18,259 nucleotides of DNA from contig CADBNJ010000181.1 in assembly GCA_902795955.1 (NCBI GenBank), positions 1 through 18,259 on the forward strand, in the 5' to 3' direction. A program made the translations under genes and the position numbers. Positions 7,675 to 15,777 of the stretch are shown piece by piece. Under the pieces are notes generated by a model that worked only from the letters and a program-made list of their open reading frames with translations, did not search any database and was not told the origin of the DNA. Numbering within the stretch: the stretch's first letter is position 1; each line of letters opens with the position of its first letter. This DNA comes from Oscillospiraceae bacterium (GTDB lineage: Bacteria; Bacillota; Clostridia; Saccharofermentanales; Saccharofermentanaceae).

Positions 7675-8583
7675 TTACATCGGGGTAAGTCCTGCCAGAA
7701 CATTCTTGTAATAATCAGGTATATCACACTCAAAAAACAGCTTCTCTCCGGTTATGGGATGGACAAATTCGACAGACGTGCTGTGGAGGGCCTGTCCTTC
7801 AAGTCCGAATGACATTTTCTTAGTTGCGTAGAACGGATCACCGACCACGGGATGGCCGATATAATTAAGATGAACCCTGATCTGGTGGGTTCTTCCCGTC
7901 TCCAGCTTAAGAAGGAGATCTGTCGCTTCACAATACCTTCCGACCACCTCGAAATGCGTCACCGCATACTTGCCGTCGCCCTTTACGCTCATCTTGCGTC
8001 GGTCCTTGCCGGATCTTCCGATGGGCGCATCGATAGTTCCCCTGTCGCTCTTGATCACACCGTAGGCAATTGCCCTGTATTTACGCACAACATCGTGATT
8101 TGCTATCATTTCGGCAAGCTTAACATGCGTATCATTGTCCTTGCATGCGAGCATGAGCCCGGATGTATCCTTGTCTATCCTGTGCACGATCCCCGGTCTT
8201 AAGACGCCGTTTATATCAGACAGATGCCCCTCACAGTGCTTGAGCAGAGCGTTGACAAGTGTGCCGTCAGAGTGGCCTGCACCGGGATGAACTACCAGTC
8301 CCCTCGGCTTGTTGATAACGAGGAGATGCTCATCCTCGTAAACTATATCAAGAGGAATATCCTGCGGTATGTTGTCACTCTCAACCGGATCGGGAATATC
8401 GATCGATACAACATCATTCCTGCCTACAGGTGTTCCGGCCTTGGTTACGATGACCCCGTTGATGCTGACGGCACCTTCGCTGATGAGAGTCTTAAAATAC
8501 GATCTCGAATAATCGCTGTTCTTACCGGAAATGAATACATCCAGACGCTGCCCGTCTGAATCCGAGGTATATTCGCGCCTCAT
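7675..8583 (-). CDS. rluD: RluD-type 23S rRNA pseudouridine synthase
   Basis: The 302 residues have an N-terminal S4 RNA-binding domain (about 12-60) and an RluA-family catalytic domain with HRIDKDTSG (134-142; catalytic Asp137) and ETGRTHQIRVH. This class converts uridines to pseudouridine; RluD proper acts in helix 69 of 23S rRNA. The exact target here is inferred from family and context. The gene follows lspA with an ATGA overlap and an AAAGGA SD about 7 nt before the ATG, as in many Firmicutes (ylyB locus). I see no terminator between it and the phoH promoter. A second RluA-family gene lies on the plus strand of this window. Confidence 0.9.
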   Translation of the reverse strand: MRREYTSDSDGQRLDVFISGKNSDYSRSYFKTLISEGAVSINGVIVTKAGTPVGRNDVVSIDIPDPVESDNIPQDIPLDIVYEDEHLLVINKPRGLVVHPGAGHSDGTLVNALLKHCEGHLSDINGVLRPGIVHRIDKDTSGLMLACKDNDTHVKLAEMIANHDVVRKYRAIAYGVIKSDRGTIDAPIGRSGKDRRKMSVKGDGKYAVTHFEVVGRYCEATDLLLKLETGRTHQIRVHLNYIGHPVVGDPFYATKKMSFGLEGQALHSTSVEFVHPITGEKLFFECDIPDYYKNVLAGLTPM

Positions 8584-9158
8584 GCTTTGTCCTTTACCTT
8601 CCTGTGGAACAGTTCATTCCAGAAAGCGTCAAAATCCTTGGACGAGAAAAGTATGTACACTATCAGCAACAGTGTTCCTATGACTGCATAGCAATCTGCC
8701 AGATTAAATATCGGGAAAGTGTAGCTTCCGAAATCAAACCTTATGAAATCAATAACGTATTTGTAAGCAAACCTGTCGCAAAGGTTGCCGACCGCACCGG
8801 CCGCGATCATAGCAAGACATACACCTATCTTACTATGTTCGTGAAGTATCGCAAATACGACCAGTCCTATGAGGATAAGTCCGAATACTGCCGATATTCC
8901 GGTAAGAACATAAATCCCCCACGGCTTATCAGCAAGGAAACTGAATGCACTTCCCGTATTGCGCACATAGTGTATCGAGAAGAAGCCGCTTATTATGTCG
9001 CTCTTGTCGCCAAGAGCCATCTTAGATGTAATTGAATTCTTTGCTATCTGATCTGCAACAACCAGCAAAAGAATAAACATTAAGGCTGAAGTCACCCTGG
9101 TATGCTTATATCTGATGTCGCTAATAACTGTCTGCTCTGTAGTATTATTCTCACTCAT
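8580..9158 (-). CDS. lspA: Lipoprotein signal peptidase (signal peptidase II)
   Basis: This 192-residue integral membrane aspartyl protease removes the signal peptide of diacylglyceryl-modified prolipoproteins. Four hydrophobic helices are visible (about 22-40, 78-104, 110-126, 154-172). Conserved motifs are ADQIAK (Asp36), YVRNTGSAFS (64-73), GNLCDR, VIDFIRF (Asp137) and FNLADC (Asp155); the last two Asp residues are the expected catalytic pair. The N-terminus is about 20 residues longer than in many homologs and polar. In-frame ATGs occur at 9167 and 9158. I choose 9158 because the first overlaps a perfect TATAAT (9171-9166), so an mRNA from it would start at about 9158. No SD is seen. It is followed by rluD with a 4-nt overlap. 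Confidence 0.92.
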   Translation of the reverse strand: MSENNTTEQTVISDIRYKHTRVTSALMFILLLVVADQIAKNSITSKMALGDKSDIISGFFSIHYVRNTGSAFSFLADKPWGIYVLTGISAVFGLILIGLVVFAILHEHSKIGVCLAMIAAGAVGNLCDRFAYKYVIDFIRFDFGSYTFPIFNLADCYAVIGTLLLIVYILFSSKDFDAFWNELFHRKVKDKA

Positions 9159-9165
9159 AAGACAC

Positions 9166-9194
9166 ATTATACATAAAAAGAAGGATTATTCCAT
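9166..9194 (-). promoter_or_regulatory. Promoter of lspA-rluD, predicted leaderless
   Basis: A perfect -10 TATAAT (9171-9166) sits 7 nt before the ATG at 9158. At 17-bp spacing the -35 is weak (ATGGAA, 9194-9189, 3/6). TG lies directly before the -10. The promoter overlaps the hairpin and T-run at the end of ymdB. Confidence 0.6.
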
Positions 9195-9199
9195 CCTTT
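9175..9199 (-). terminator. Weak intrinsic terminator after ymdB
   Basis: Just past the ymdB stop, the minus strand has AAGGAT (9198-9193), a 6-nt loop, ATCCTT (9186-9181), then C and TTTTT (9179-9175). The 6-bp AT-rich stem is weak, so termination is probably partial. The T-run runs straight into the lspA -10. Confidence 0.45.
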
Positions 9200-9206
9200 A
9201 TTAAGC

Positions 9207-9989
9207 CTACTCATACTCGGTAAAGCGCGTAACAGACCTGCATCTGCCGTAATCGTCAACATCTATGATCACACCGTTCATGAACCCGGGCCCGTCAGCC
9301 GGTTCGTACCTCCTCGGCAGCTTATATGCAAGTCTTGCAAGTGACGTCTCAATATCCATTCCGAGCACCGAATCGACTGCGCCCGTCATGCCGCTGTCAG
9401 TAATATATCCGGTACCTCCGGGAAGCACCCTGTTATCCGATGTCTGGACGTGCGTGTGAGTACCGATCACCGCAGTTGCCATGCCGTCGAAGAAGTAACC
9501 CAAAGCCTGCTTCTCCGAAGTCGTCTCCGCATGGAAATCAACGATCACGGTGTCACACTTCTCCTTATCCTTAAGCCTTCCGATCAGCTCCTCGCCCTTA
9601 TCGAAAGGGCTGTCTGCCGACATTCCCACATTGATCTGCCCCATGAGATTGATCACGCCGATCCTGTGCCCGCATTTATCTATTATGCAGTAATCCCTGC
9701 CGGGCCACTCCGACGATACATTGGAAGGTCTCACAACATTGTCAAAATTCTGTATCTGCCTCAGGAAATCATAATTAGAGAAAGCATGATTGCCGAGCGT
9801 GATGATATCGCAGCCTGTAAGCATCAGTTCATTAACGATCTTCTCTGAGCAGCCCAGTCCGTGGGCTGCATTCTCGGCATTGCAAATGACAACATCTATA
9901 TCATTGTGGACAATAAGATCAGGAAGAACGGTCTTGACGACGCGCCTCCCGCAGTTACCAACAACATCACCGATAAAACAGATCTTCAT
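9207..9989 (-). CDS. ymdB: YmdB-family metallophosphodiesterase
   Basis: The 260-residue cytosolic dimetal phosphoesterase matches the YmdB/TIGR00282 family end to end. Motifs are FIGDVVGNCGR with Asp8, NAENAAHG (Glu39/Asn40), GNHAF (Asn67-His68), DFHAETTSEK, and GTHTHVQTSDNR, which supplies further metal-binding histidines. The Bacillus subtilis homolog is a 2',3'-cyclic-nucleotide phosphodiesterase that affects biofilm and sporulation choices. As in Bacilli it lies next to rny, but here a strong terminator and a separate promoter lie between them. An in-frame ATG upstream at 10046 is rejected, because its 19 extra residues would be read from terminator and promoter DNA and match nothing in the family. 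The ATG at 9989 has no SD and follows a -10 by 7 nt. Confidence 0.92.
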   Translation of the reverse strand: MKICFIGDVVGNCGRRVVKTVLPDLIVHNDIDVVICNAENAAHGLGCSEKIVNELMLTGCDIITLGNHAFSNYDFLRQIQNFDNVVRPSNVSSEWPGRDYCIIDKCGHRIGVINLMGQINVGMSADSPFDKGEELIGRLKDKEKCDTVIVDFHAETTSEKQALGYFFDGMATAVIGTHTHVQTSDNRVLPGGTGYITDSGMTGAVDSVLGMDIETSLARLAYKLPRRYEPADGPGFMNGVIIDVDDYGRCRSVTRFTEYE

Positions 9990-9996
9990 AAAAGAG

Positions 9997-10024
9997 ATTT
10001 TACCATAAAAGGCAGGCCAGACAA
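9997..10024 (-). promoter_or_regulatory. Promoter of ymdB, predicted leaderless
   Basis: -35 TTGTCT (10024-10019), 16-bp spacer, extended -10 TGGTAAAAT (10005-9997), then 7 nt (CTCTTTT) to the ATG at 9989. The sequence before the ATG is pyrimidine-rich with no SD. Confidence 0.7.
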
Positions 10025-10031
10025 CTATCAG

Positions 10032-10044
10032 GCCTTCGGAAGGC
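10032..10044. repeat. 13-bp perfect palindrome upstream of the ymdB promoter
   Basis: GCCTTCGGAAGGC is self-complementary around a central G. It lies 7 bp upstream of the ymdB -35 and directly after the T-run of the rny terminator. It could be a small operator or a chance remnant; nothing else supports a role. Confidence 0.4.
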
Positions 10045-10075
10045 AAAAAAAGAACCGCCTCTTGCGAAGCGGCTC
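10045..10075 (-). terminator. Strong rho-independent terminator of rny
   Basis: On the minus strand a 10-bp stem (10075-10066 with 10061-10052, including two G-U pairs) is closed by a GCAA loop of the GNRA class and followed by seven T (10051-10045). It lies about 67 nt after the rny stop. There is no T-run on the other side, so it acts in the minus direction only. Confidence 0.92.
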
Positions 10076-10142
10076 TTCCTATTGGACTTTGGTGAATCCC
10101 AAACTGATATAAAACAAAACTAAGGTAATAATTGTAATTGCT

Positions 10143-11705
10143 TTATTTAGCAAAATCTGTAGCTCTTGTCTCGCGGATCACGCTGACCTTGACCTGACCG
10201 GGATAAGACAGCTCATCTTCGATGCGCTTACATATCTGTCTGGCCTTAATTACCATCTCATCATCGGATATCTTATCCGGTGACACGATTACGCGGATCT
10301 CACGTCCTGCCTGAATGGCATAACTCTTCTCGACACCGTCAAAGCTTGTAGCGATCTCCTCAAGCTTCTCGATCCTCTTGATGTATGTCTCAAGATTCTC
10401 TCTTCTGGCACCGGGACGTGCGGCAGAGATTGCATCTGCAGCGGCCACAAGAACAGCAACTGCCGTCCTGGGCTCAACATCACCGTGATGTGCTTCAATT
10501 GCATTGATGACATCAGGTGATTCGTGGTACTTTTTGGCGATCTCAACGCCAAGCTGAACATGGGTTCCTTCCTGTTCAAAATCAACGGCCTTACCGATAT
10601 CGTGCAAGAGACCTGCTCTCTTCGCAAGATTAACATCGAGTCCCAGTTCGCTTGCCATAAGTCCTGCAAGCCAGGAGACTTCGATGGAGTGCTGAAGTAC
10701 GTTCTGACCGTAACTTGTTCTGTACTTCAGCCTTCCGAGTATCTTAACCAATTCAGGATTGAGGTTCATGACACCTGTATCAAATACGGCTCTCTCACCT
10801 TCCTGCTTCATAACCTGGTTAAGTTCCTTCTCGGACTTCTTTACCATCTCCTCGATTCTTGCGGGATGGATCCTTCCGTCCACGACAAGCTTCTCAATGG
10901 TAAGTCTGGCGATTTCTCTTCTGATGGGATCAAATGACGACAGGATGATCGCTTCAGGTGTGTCATCAATGATCAGATCAACACCTGTGATCGTCTCGAT
11001 GGCACGTATATTACGACCTTCACGTCCGATGATCCTTCCCTTCATCTCGTCATTAGGGAGATTAACCACTGATACGGTAACTTCAGAGACATAATCGGAT
11101 GCAAAACGCTGAATGGAATTAACAATAATATCCTTTGCAATGCGATCTGCTTCCTGCTTTGTCTTCTCTTCCATCTGTTTGAGCATTGCAGCAAGATCAT
11201 GACTGTACTCTCTCTCAGCCGCTTCAAGGACCAATGCCCTTGCATCGCTGATCGACAGACCGGATACCTTCTCGAGTTCAGTCTGCTTACGGGCTTCGAT
11301 CTCCCGTGCACGCTGTTCGAGTTCAGCGATCTTGATCTGTTTGTCTTCGATCTCCTGCTGCTTCTTCTCAACAGAGGCCTGAATACGCTCAATGTTCTCT
11401 TCCTTCTGTTCGAGTCTGTTACGTTCCTTTGCAATCTCCTGACGTTTCTCCCTGGCTTCGTTCTCTAATTCGTGACGAGCCTTGGATACTTCCTCCTTAG
11501 CCTGCAAAAGAAGTTCCCTCTTATTGCTCTCCCCTTCCTTCTGGGCATTTGCAATTATCTTCTCGCTGTCTGCGAGAGACTTGGCAAGATCTTCCTTCAG
11601 CTGCTTCTGCTGTGCAGACAGACCGCGCTTGTAGAAGATCGATGTGCATATTAACCCAAGGACGAGGCCAACAACAAGACCAATGATTAAAAATAACCAC
11701 TCCAC
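10143..11705 (-). CDS. rny: Ribonuclease Y
   Basis: The 520-residue membrane-anchored endoribonuclease initiates mRNA decay in many Gram-positives. In order: one transmembrane helix (about 3-23), a long charged coiled coil (about 30-190, rich in E/K/Q), a KH domain with GREGRNIR (227-234), and an HD domain with [12 protein letters not shown] (His339), LLHDIGK (His368-Asp369) and EAHHGD (405-409). Length and order match the family. The start is GTG at 11705, preceded by GGAGGTGA; the gap from GGAGG to GTG is 12 nt, slightly long. No other start in frame fits. It has its own near-consensus promoter, a leader of about 66 nt and a strong terminator, so it is probably monocistronic. Confidence 0.95.
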   Translation of the reverse strand: MEWLFLIIGLVVGLVLGLICTSIFYKRGLSAQQKQLKEDLAKSLADSEKIIANAQKEGESNKRELLLQAKEEVSKARHELENEAREKRQEIAKERNRLEQKEENIERIQASVEKKQQEIEDKQIKIAELEQRAREIEARKQTELEKVSGLSISDARALVLEAAEREYSHDLAAMLKQMEEKTKQEADRIAKDIIVNSIQRFASDYVSEVTVSVVNLPNDEMKGRIIGREGRNIRAIETITGVDLIIDDTPEAIILSSFDPIRREIARLTIEKLVVDGRIHPARIEEMVKKSEKELNQVMKQEGERAVFDTGVMNLNPELVKILGRLKYRTSYGQNVLQHSIEVSWLAGLMASELGLDVNLAKRAGLLHDIGKAVDFEQEGTHVQLGVEIAKKYHESPDVINAIEAHHGDVEPRTAVAVLVAAADAISAARPGARRENLETYIKRIEKLEEIATSFDGVEKSYAIQAGREIRVIVSPDKISDDEMVIKARQICKRIEDELSYPGQVKVSVIRETRATDFAK

Positions 11706-11750
11706 TGTTGGTACTCACCTCCAATATTAAGTTGTCAAAGTTCGATTTGT

Positions 11751-11771
11751 AAAAGTGGCTCTGACAAGCCA
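11751..11771 (-). other. Small hairpin in the rny 5' leader
   Basis: At the predicted 5' end of the rny mRNA, TGGCT (11771-11767) pairs with AGCCA (11760-11756) around a 6-nt loop, followed by CTTTT. The stem is only 5 bp. It could stabilise the 5' end or be a weak attenuator; RNase Y mRNA is autoregulated in some species, but nothing here proves that. Confidence 0.3.
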
Positions 11772-11777
11772 TTTATT

Positions 11778-11806
11778 ATAATAAAAATAATTGAACGCTA
11801 TGTCAA
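11778..11806 (-). promoter_or_regulatory. Promoter of rny
   Basis: Perfect -35 TTGACA (11806-11801), 17-bp spacer, -10 TATTAT (11783-11778, 5/6). A perfect TATAAT also starts 3 bp downstream (11780-11775) but at 20-bp spacing. The start site is expected near 11771. It is divergent from the plus-strand rluA-like promoter, with about 30 bp between the -35 boxes. Confidence 0.8.
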
Positions 11807-11836
11807 CCTTTCGAAGGGCTTCCGGATTACAAAAAA

Positions 11837-11865
11837 TTGACTTTTTGCATCAAAGAGCCCAAAAT
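11837..11865 (+). promoter_or_regulatory. Promoter of the plus-strand RluA-family gene, predicted leaderless
   Basis: -35 TTGACT (11837-11842, 5/6), 17-bp spacer, -10 CAAAAT (11860-11865, 4/6), then 6 nt (ACGCTC) to the ATG at 11872. The geometry is the same as at phoH. The nearest purine-rich stretch (AAAGAG) is about 14 nt from the ATG, too far for a good SD. Confidence 0.6.
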
Positions 11866-11871
11866 ACGCTC

Positions 11872-12798
11872 ATGAAAATTAATTATACAGTACCCGGCAA
11901 AGATGACGGACGCGAGATAATGCGCATTCTCGGTACCGAATTCAAGATGAGCCGCCAGATGATAAAGAAGCTTAAGTTCGGCGGCACCGTCGAGCTCAAC
12001 GGCGTGCATGCCACAGTCAGAGAGCGTGTTAAGCCGGGAGATGTCCTGTTTTGCGAGATGGAAGAGACGTGCGGAATTATAAAGCACCCGGACGGGATCA
12101 TTTTCAGACACGAGGACGAACACTACATCGTATGCGACAAGCCCTCAGGGATCGTAACACACCCCACACACGGCCATCTTGACGATTCCCTTCTGACCAG
12201 ATTGTCCGACGGAACCCTTCACCCGGTAATAAGGCTCGACCGCGAGACCAGCGGTCTCATACTTATAGCAAAAAACGGCTATTCACACAACACTTTATCG
12301 GTTTACGGGAATCTGAACAAGAAATATCTGGCTGTATGCTACGGCAGATTTGACGAAGACAGCGGTACGATAGATGCTCCCATAGCAAGACGCGAGGGAT
12401 CTGTCATGATCCGCGAAGTAACTCCTGACGGCAAGAGATCCGTCACTCATTACAGGACTCTCCACTATGATGAAGCCGGAGATCTGTCCCTTGTCGAATT
12501 CGAGCTTGAGACCGGCCGGTGCCACCAGATAAGAGTTCACTCGCTCTATAAGGGACATCCGCTTGCGGGAGACGGGCTGTACGGTCCTAATTCAAACGAT
12601 AACCCTTCTGATCTGTATCCTGATTCGAAGACTATAGACGGGATCATTGGAAGATGCGCTCTTCATGCATATTATCTGTCTTTGTATGATCCTTTCGAGA
12701 AGTGCGGCAGGGTGTTCAGATCTCCGCTGCCCGATGACATGAGAAATCTCTTCTCATCTCCTGAACTGGTTGATGAGATTCTTGGCAAGATTTACTGA
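11872..12798 (+). CDS. RluA-family pseudouridine synthase
   Basis: The 308-residue RNA pseudouridine synthase has an N-terminal S4-like domain (about 10-60) and a catalytic domain with IRLDRETSG (120-128; catalytic Asp123; Ile where many relatives have His) and ETGRCHQIRVHS. It is the only plus-strand gene in the window. It diverges from rny and runs 45 bp into the 3' end of recN. An in-frame ATG at 11791 would extend it by 27 residues through promoter DNA with no family similarity. ATG 11872 matches the family N-terminus and sits 6 nt after a -10. The target RNA (23S rRNA or tRNA) cannot be told from sequence; similarity to the RluD-type gene at 7675-8583 is only at family level, so they are probably not recent duplicates. 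Confidence 0.88.
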   Translation: MKINYTVPGKDDGREIMRILGTEFKMSRQMIKKLKFGGTVELNGVHATVRERVKPGDVLFCEMEETCGIIKHPDGIIFRHEDEHYIVCDKPSGIVTHPTHGHLDDSLLTRLSDGTLHPVIRLDRETSGLILIAKNGYSHNTLSVYGNLNKKYLAVCYGRFDEDSGTIDAPIARREGSVMIREVTPDGKRSVTHYRTLHYDEAGDLSLVEFELETGRCHQIRVHSLYKGHPLAGDGLYGPNSNDNPSDLYPDSKTIDGIIGRCALHAYYLSLYDPFEKCGRVFRSPLPDDMRNLFSSPELVDEILGKIY

Positions 12799-14445
12799 TT
12801 CATCATCAGATTTGCCTGACAATAACCGCGACACTTCAAGCACCTTGCCGTCACTGTCAAGCTTCGTAACCGTTGCAGAGGTATTGTCTTCGCTCCTGTT
12901 CTTCGTAAGCATGTAATTATTGTCTGCAGCGGCGCATATCTGGGATGTATGCGAGACACAGAGAACCTGGTGCTGATCCCCTATGGAATGCAGCTTATAG
13001 GCGATCGCAACTGATGCCTTGCCCGATACGCCCATATCGATCTCATCGAAAACAAGAGTCGGGATGCTGTCACATCTGCTCAGTATATTCTTGACCGCAA
13101 GCATTATCCTTGAGGCCTCGCCACCGGATACTATCGAAGACAGAGGCTTGACTTCCTGACCTGGATTGGCGCTGAACATGAACCTGATATCATAAGTGCC
13201 GTGAGACGAGAAGAACCTGTCATTAGGCCTCTTTGTGAATTCGACTTTGAATATGGAATCCGGCATCTCCAGATCCGCAAGTTCCTTAACAATATCTGAT
13301 TCGAGCTCTTCTGCAGTCTTCCTGAGCACCTTATCAAGATCTCCGGAGGCAATGAGAAGTTCAGACTCCAGGACATGACGCTTCTTCTTAAGCTCTGAGA
13401 CTATCTCTTTATTATTCTCGAACGAATCAAGTTCGGCTTCCGCATCACTCCTGAACTTCAGTATATCCTCGACCGTGTCTCCGTATTTGGATCTCAATTC
13501 ATATATCTTACTGATCCGGCGGTCTGTATCTTCCTTGACCTGGGGATCATAATCGAGTTCTTCAAGAAGCGATATTACTTCCTCGCTGACAGCTTGAATC
13601 TCGAGGAGAGATGAAGACAGTCTCTGCTCCAGATCACCGGTATTGACAGTCTCGCTCTTTATCTTGCCGATAACAGATGCGGCCATAGATAACTTGGAAA
13701 TTACGCCGCGGTCATTTCCCTGATCATCCAGGCATTCACATGCGGCCTGAAGTGATCCGGCGATCCTGGCACCTTCCGCCATCTTCCTCTTCAAAGCGAG
13801 AAGCTCCTCCTCCATGCCTGGGTGAAGCTCGGCTTCGTCTATCTCGGATATTGCAAACTCAAGGTATTCCCTGCGCCTCTTGAGGAGCTCGGGAGACTGT
13901 GAGAGATTGCGTATCCTGAGGACAAGTTCCTTGTATCCTGCGAGTTTCTCATCATAAATAACTTTGGCTTTTCTGACATCTTCCCCGCCGAAAGCAAAGA
14001 GCATATCACAATTACGGTTCTCGTCAAAGATAACCTGCGTATCATTCTGTCCGTGAACATCGACAAGGTAGCTTGCGAGTTGTCTGAGAACTGCCAGTAC
14101 AACAGTCTTGCCGTTGATGCGGGCAGTACTCTTGCCTTCACTGCTGATCTTACGGCTGATTATGAGAGTTCCTTCTTCAGGTTCTATATCCGTATCTTTG
14201 AGAAATGCTTCAAATCCCTCATCTGTTACATCAGCTATATCAAAAACAGCCTCAACGTAAGCATATCCGGAATCAGACCTGATGATATTGCGGCTGGCCT
14301 TATCCCCCATGATGAGGCCCAGGGCATCAACAAGAAGGCTCTTGCCCGCACCTGTCTCACCGGTTATGACATTCAGTCCCCTGCCGGGCTCAAAAACAGC
14401 ATGAGAAATAACAGCAAAATTACTGATCTCAAGTCTTGTCAGCAT
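12754..14445 (-). CDS. recN: DNA repair protein RecN
   Basis: The 563-residue SMC-like ATPase acts early at double-strand breaks. N-terminal Walker A GETGAGKS is at 29-36, followed by coiled-coil arms (about 150-370). The C-terminal lobe has an ABC signature SGGEASRIMLAVK, Walker B TLVFDEIDMGVSG and a switch His in CVSHTSQI. Length is normal (about 555-575). The ATG overlaps the argR stop by 7 nt, with AGGTG about 2-6 nt upstream. argR-recN adjacency is standard in Clostridia and Bacilli. There spoIVB and spo0A commonly follow; here the gene ends inside the 3' end of the convergent rluA-like gene, and no intrinsic terminator is visible. Confidence 0.95.
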   Translation of the reverse strand: MLTRLEISNFAVISHAVFEPGRGLNVITGETGAGKSLLVDALGLIMGDKASRNIIRSDSGYAYVEAVFDIADVTDEGFEAFLKDTDIEPEEGTLIISRKISSEGKSTARINGKTVVLAVLRQLASYLVDVHGQNDTQVIFDENRNCDMLFAFGGEDVRKAKVIYDEKLAGYKELVLRIRNLSQSPELLKRRREYLEFAISEIDEAELHPGMEEELLALKRKMAEGARIAGSLQAACECLDDQGNDRGVISKLSMAASVIGKIKSETVNTGDLEQRLSSSLLEIQAVSEEVISLLEELDYDPQVKEDTDRRISKIYELRSKYGDTVEDILKFRSDAEAELDSFENNKEIVSELKKKRHVLESELLIASGDLDKVLRKTAEELESDIVKELADLEMPDSIFKVEFTKRPNDRFFSSHGTYDIRFMFSANPGQEVKPLSSIVSGGEASRIMLAVKNILSRCDSIPTLVFDEIDMGVSGKASVAIAYKLHSIGDQHQVLCVSHTSQICAAADNNYMLTKNRSEDNTSATVTKLDSDGKVLEVSRLLSGKSDDESVNLAKNLINQFRR

Positions 14446-14912
14446 TCACCTGCTCCAATTACAAGATCATTCAATGTTGACACGAGCGCGGCTGCCTCAT
14501 CCATTCCCGAGGAGGCCACAAACACCGTATCATCACCGGCGATCGTTCCTACGATACCTGACAGATGCATGGAATCGAGAGCTGACGCAGCTGCCTGAGC
14601 CATGCCGGGAAGAGTCTTGATGACAACGATATTCATTGCATTCTCTATTGTCCTGACGGAATTGGAGAACACCGCCAGAAGACGGCCGGGAGCCGAATCG
14701 CCGGTCCTGTCGAGAACTGCATATTTGGTGCTTTTATTGGGAAGCGTTACCTTGATGATCCCCAGATCCTTGATATCTCTGGATACGGTAGCCTGGGTGG
14801 TATTGATCCCGGATTCACGCACCAGAGACGTAAGCTCTTCCTGCGTCGTTATATCCTGCTCCCTGATAAGCTTAAGTATCATTTCCTGTCTGGAGTTCTT
14901 AGCTGTTTTCAT
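14439..14912 (-). CDS. argR: Arginine repressor ArgR/AhrC
   Basis: The 157-residue hexameric regulator binds ARG boxes when arginine is present. The N-terminal winged helix is at about 5-70, with QATVSRDIKDLG (40-51; Ser44-Arg45 contact DNA in the family). The C-terminal oligomerisation and arginine-binding domain is at about 80-150, with GTIAGDDT (122-129; Asp pair for arginine). The ATG lies within the last 14 nt of nadK and has an AAGGGGAG SD at good distance, so it is SD-initiated within the operon. No arginine biosynthesis genes or clear ARG boxes are in this window, so its regulon lies elsewhere. Confidence 0.95.
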   Translation of the reverse strand: MKTAKNSRQEMILKLIREQDITTQEELTSLVRESGINTTQATVSRDIKDLGIIKVTLPNKSTKYAVLDRTGDSAPGRLLAVFSNSVRTIENAMNIVVIKTLPGMAQAAASALDSMHLSGIVGTIAGDDTVFVASSGMDEAAALVSTLNDLVIGAGEC

Positions 14913-15771
14913 AAAAGCTCCCCTTCATGATTATCTTCCTGCGGATAACATTAAAGAATCCTTCGGGATTAAAGTCTATCGTCTTGAGCATTTTACCGTA
15001 TGCTTTGATGACAACCCGGTCATTATCCTCAAAATCCACAAGATCACGTCCGTCAAGACATATGATCGGAGGTGTCTCAAAAGGTTCAACAATGACCTCG
15101 ACAATACTGTCAGGACTGACGACATAGCTGAATCCGCTGAATGTATGAGAGCAGTTTGTCGTAATTATCATATCCCTCATTTCCGGCATAAGGACCGGGC
15201 CGCCTGCGGCAAGATTATATGCAGTCGAGCCGGTTGCCGTGGATATTATCAGACCGTCCCCTATAAATCTCTCCGCGACCTGTCCGTCCACCTTAAGGAG
15301 AAGCTTTACCGTATGCAGCTTTGCACCCCGCCCGATCGAGCAGTCATTAAGGCTCAGTCCCCTCTTCTTAAGCACACCGTCTTTGTTATATACGCTGACA
15401 TCAAGTCTGTTCCTTAACAGGATCTTGTAATCACCCTTAACGAGCCTGCCGATGCAGTTATCAAGATCCTGTTCGTCGATCTGCGCAAGGAAGCCTATAC
15501 TTCCTTTATTGATCCCGATGAATGCGGCATCAGTACCGCCATACTCGGCTACAGTGGCGAGGAAAGTACCGTCGCCGCCGACCGATATTATCACATCAGG
15601 CGATGCATCGGACAGATCTTCGTAAACAACGCCGTCCAAAGGAGGAAAACCCTCCTTATCCTCAGGCTTGAGAACCGGGACAGCCCCGTACTTAAGTATT
15701 GCCTGTGCCGCTTTATATGCACAGGCATAACCCTTATCTCTGTTCGTATTAACTTTAATTCCGATGCGCAT
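14899..15771 (-). CDS. nadK: NAD kinase
   Basis: The 290-residue cytosolic enzyme phosphorylates NAD to NADP. Motifs are VGGDGTFL (Gly-Gly-Asp-Gly at about 65-68), GINKGSIGFLA, LNDCSIGRGAK in the position of the usual NE/D motif, and TATGSTAYNLAAGGP, where Ala replaces the usual Pro of TPTGSTAY. Two in-frame ATGs occur at 15777 and 15771. I choose 15771, because the -10 TTTAAT ends at 15778 against the first ATG and the protein then begins MRIGIKVN. There is no SD. The tlyA gene that usually sits between dxs and nadK in Clostridia is absent; only 45 nt separate the dxs stop from this start. Confidence 0.93.
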   Translation of the reverse strand: MRIGIKVNTNRDKGYACAYKAAQAILKYGAVPVLKPEDKEGFPPLDGVVYEDLSDASPDVIISVGGDGTFLATVAEYGGTDAAFIGINKGSIGFLAQIDEQDLDNCIGRLVKGDYKILLRNRLDVSVYNKDGVLKKRGLSLNDCSIGRGAKLHTVKLLLKVDGQVAERFIGDGLIISTATGSTAYNLAAGGPVLMPEMRDMIITTNCSHTFSGFSYVVSPDSIVEVIVEPFETPPIICLDGRDLVDFEDNDRVVIKAYGKMLKTIDFNPEGFFNVIRRKIIMKGSFYENS

Positions 15772-15777
15772 ATGCAT

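Noticed and set aside
9990..10046. Extension of YmdB to an upstream ATG at 10046
   Set aside because: It would be coded by the palindrome and promoter region and begin in the terminator T-run. The family N-terminus (MKICFIGDVVG) starts at 9989.
9861..10112. Plus-strand 83-codon ORF across the ymdB start and rny terminator
   Set aside because: It is antisense to well-supported ymdB and signal sequences, with no domain; a frame shadow.
11521..11772. Minus-strand 83-codon ORF over the rny start
   Set aside because: It is out of frame with rny, overlaps its coding sequence and leader, and has no recognisable domain.
11791..11871. N-terminal extension of the plus-strand RluA-family ORF starting at the ATG at 11791
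   Set aside because: It overlaps the rny -35 and the gene's own -35/-10, has no SD and no family similarity. ATG 11872 fits both homology and promoter position.
12790..12812. Possible hairpin CTGAT-TCATC-ATCAG as a terminator for the plus-strand rluA-like gene
   Set aside because: The stem is only 5 bp and AT-rich, and is followed by just ATTT; too weak to call.
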